From Aeromicrobium sp. (GTDB lineage: Bacteria; Actinomycetota; Actinomycetes; Propionibacteriales; Nocardioidaceae): DNA of 64,000 nucleotides. The translations under genes and the position numbers were made by a program. The stretch is from the NCBI RefSeq assembly GCF_023146395.1, contig NZ_JAGLCD010000008.1, forward strand, positions 186,001-250,000. The letters run 5' to 3'. Under the pieces are notes generated by a model. The model ran no database searches. It was not told the origin of the DNA and worked only from the letters and a program-made list of their open reading frames with translations. Shown here one piece after another: positions 62,912-64,000 of the stretch; positions within the stretch are counted from its first letter, which is position 1, and each line of letters starts with the position of its first letter.

Positions 62912-64000
62912 TCAGGCGCGCGTGACCGCGCTCGCCGGGTCCACCAGGATCTTGGCGTGCTGCTCGGGGTCGCCGAGCTGGCCGAACGCCGTCGCCACTC
63001 CGTCCAGCCCCACGGTGCCGGTGTGCAGCGGGGAGGGATCGACCGTGCCGTCGGCGAGCCACACGAGGACCTGACGAAACTCCGCGGGGTCGTAGCAGAA
63101 GGCGAAGCGGAGCTCGTGCTCCTTGTTGATCGCCATGACCGGCCGGAACGTGTCGGGCTCCATGCAGACCCCGACCACGACGATCCTGCTCTGGAGGGGG
63201 GCGGCCGTGCTGATCTGCTCGATGATGCCGGGCACGCCGACGCACTCGAACACGACGGGCCCGGTCGGCAGTGCACCGAGCTTCTCGGCGATCTGGAACG
63301 CGCGCCACCACGGCAGCCTGGGCACCCGGCGCAGCTTCTCCATCGTCGACATCCCGAGCTCCATGAAGCTGGGAGCGTCGGTCACGTAGCGCCGGTCGGC
63401 GGTGAACCGGTCCCACGGCGACTCGACCGACGGGTCGACCACGACGTCGGCCCCACAGCGCCGCGCGAGATCGCGCCGGCCCGCGGAGAAGTCGCTCGCC
63501 ACGACGTTCTTCACACCGGACGCCTTGAGCATCAGGATCACGGCGAGCCCGATCGGACCGCAGCCGATCACGACCGCGGTGTCCTTGCGACCGACCCGGC
63601 CCTTGCGGACCGCGTGCCACGCGACGGCGAGCGGCTCGGTCATGGCGGCGTGGTCGACCGGGACGTTCTCCGGCACCTCCATCGTGACGGCCTCGGAGAC
63701 GAGCACGTGCTCGGCGTAGCCGCCGCCGGCCCGCGGCGTGAGCCCGGTCATCTGCAGGCCGTGCCCGGTGCGCACGAGCGGGAGTGAGACGACCCGGGTC
63801 CCCGCGGGCCAGCGACCGTGGGTCCGCGGGCCGTAGGCCACGACCTCACCCACGAACTCGTGCCCCATCACGACGCGGTCCTCGGGGGTCATGAAGTCGT
63901 GGTAGCCGACCTCCGAGACGGTGTCGTGCGTGATCTGCGAGTGGTGACGAGCGTGCAGGTCGGACCCGCAGATGCCGGCCCGCAGGACCTTGACGAGCAC
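62912..64000 (-). CDS. Zinc-dependent alcohol dehydrogenase family protein, N-terminus beyond window
   Basis: At least 362 residues; the frame is open to the edge and the first visible residues (VLVKVLRAGICGSDLHARHH) correspond to position ~30 of the family, so the start lies outside. GICGSDLH has the catalytic-zinc Cys, GHEFVGEVV the zinc His-Glu. VVIGCGPIGLAVILMLKASG is the nucleotide-binding motif. The lobe that normally carries four structural-zinc cysteines has none. FECVGVPGIIEQIST and LAFCYDPAEFRQVL complete the fold. Substrate unknown. Confidence 0.88.
   Translation of the reverse strand: MLVKVLRAGICGSDLHARHHSQITHDTVSEVGYHDFMTPEDRVVMGHEFVGEVVAYGPRTHGRWPAGTRVVSLPLVRTGHGLQMTGLTPRAGGGYAEHVLVSEAVTMEVPENVPVDHAAMTEPLAVAWHAVRKGRVGRKDTAVVIGCGPIGLAVILMLKASGVKNVVASDFSAGRRDLARRCGADVVVDPSVESPWDRFTADRRYVTDAPSFMELGMSTMEKLRRVPRLPWWRAFQIAEKLGALPTGPVVFECVGVPGIIEQISTAAPLQSRIVVVGVCMEPDTFRPVMAINKEHELRFAFCYDPAEFRQVLVWLADGTVDPSPLHTGTVGLDGVATAFGQLGDPEQHAKILVDPASAVTRA

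Overview
The window is high-GC actinobacterial chromosome. Evidence is a WhiB regulator, a Holin-X family protein, a Crp/GlxR-type regulator, an Ssd/CpaE-like ATPase, monomeric NADP isocitrate dehydrogenase and BioQ-type biotin control. Gene order at both ends matches, from memory, the Mycobacterium tuberculosis Rv3660c-Rv3683 neighbourhood (ssd, HAD phosphatase, Fic-like protein, acs, marP, CoA NUDIX, thioredoxin, nth, crp, MBL, RidA, DUF4177, paired ArsA-like ATPases, whiB4, ponA2, metallophosphoesterase, tRNA-Pro). Family content and repeat style suggest Propionibacteriales (Nocardioidaceae, Aeromicrobium-like); the genus is an inference.

Layout. 1-1.9 kb: ssd (cut by the window edge) and a HAD phosphatase. 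2.2-24.3 kb: a surface-polysaccharide locus with a Wzy-like polymerase, a Wzc-like tyrosine autokinase, a flippase, four glycosyltransferases, two nucleotide-sugar SDR enzymes (GDP-mannose 3,5-epimerase-like and GDP-mannose 4,6-dehydratase-like), three FkbM and several other methyltransferases, an SGNH hydrolase, and an acyl module (ACP, AMP-ligase, SDR, hexapeptide acetyltransferase). The Fic-like gene at 6.4-7.1 kb looks like an ancestral core gene stranded inside. 24.4-31.6 kb: guaB1, a methyltransferase, bioQ/bioYMN with tandem operators, and icd. 31.9-35.8 kb: LytS/LytTR two-component pair with a small membrane protein and a sodium:solute symporter. 35.9-39.3 kb: the most unusual stretch, an 88-residue one-helix peptide, a strong hairpin, an ABC ATPase, an ABC-2-like permease, a two-helix protein and a site-2-protease-like metallopeptidase. 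39.4-43.7 kb: DUF485, acetate symporter and acs. 43.9-58.6 kb: the conserved marP-nth-crp-whiB4-ponA2 block. 58.6-64 kb: tRNA-Pro, GDP-L-fucose synthase with a possible gmd remnant, a CPA1 antiporter, a LytR_C protein, small genes and a partial zinc alcohol dehydrogenase.

How the parts connect. The polysaccharide genes cover sugar-nucleotide supply, assembly, decoration, flipping, polymerisation and length control, but no initiating phosphoglycosyltransferase is visible. Acetate uptake (DUF485/ActP) sits directly before acetate activation (Acs), and Crp-like palindromes lie before the LytTR gene and the DUF485-actP pair; the crp gene is in the same window. Many genes have a TAnnnT -10 box only 6-7 nt before ATG/GTG, which indicates widespread leaderless transcription and helped fix starts.

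Intergenic regions hold several families of direct-plus-inverted short repeats. One of them (core GGCGGTGAG) occurs at three places and at 43.7 kb forms a perfect 24-bp stem. No stretch longer than 300 bases lacks a gene.
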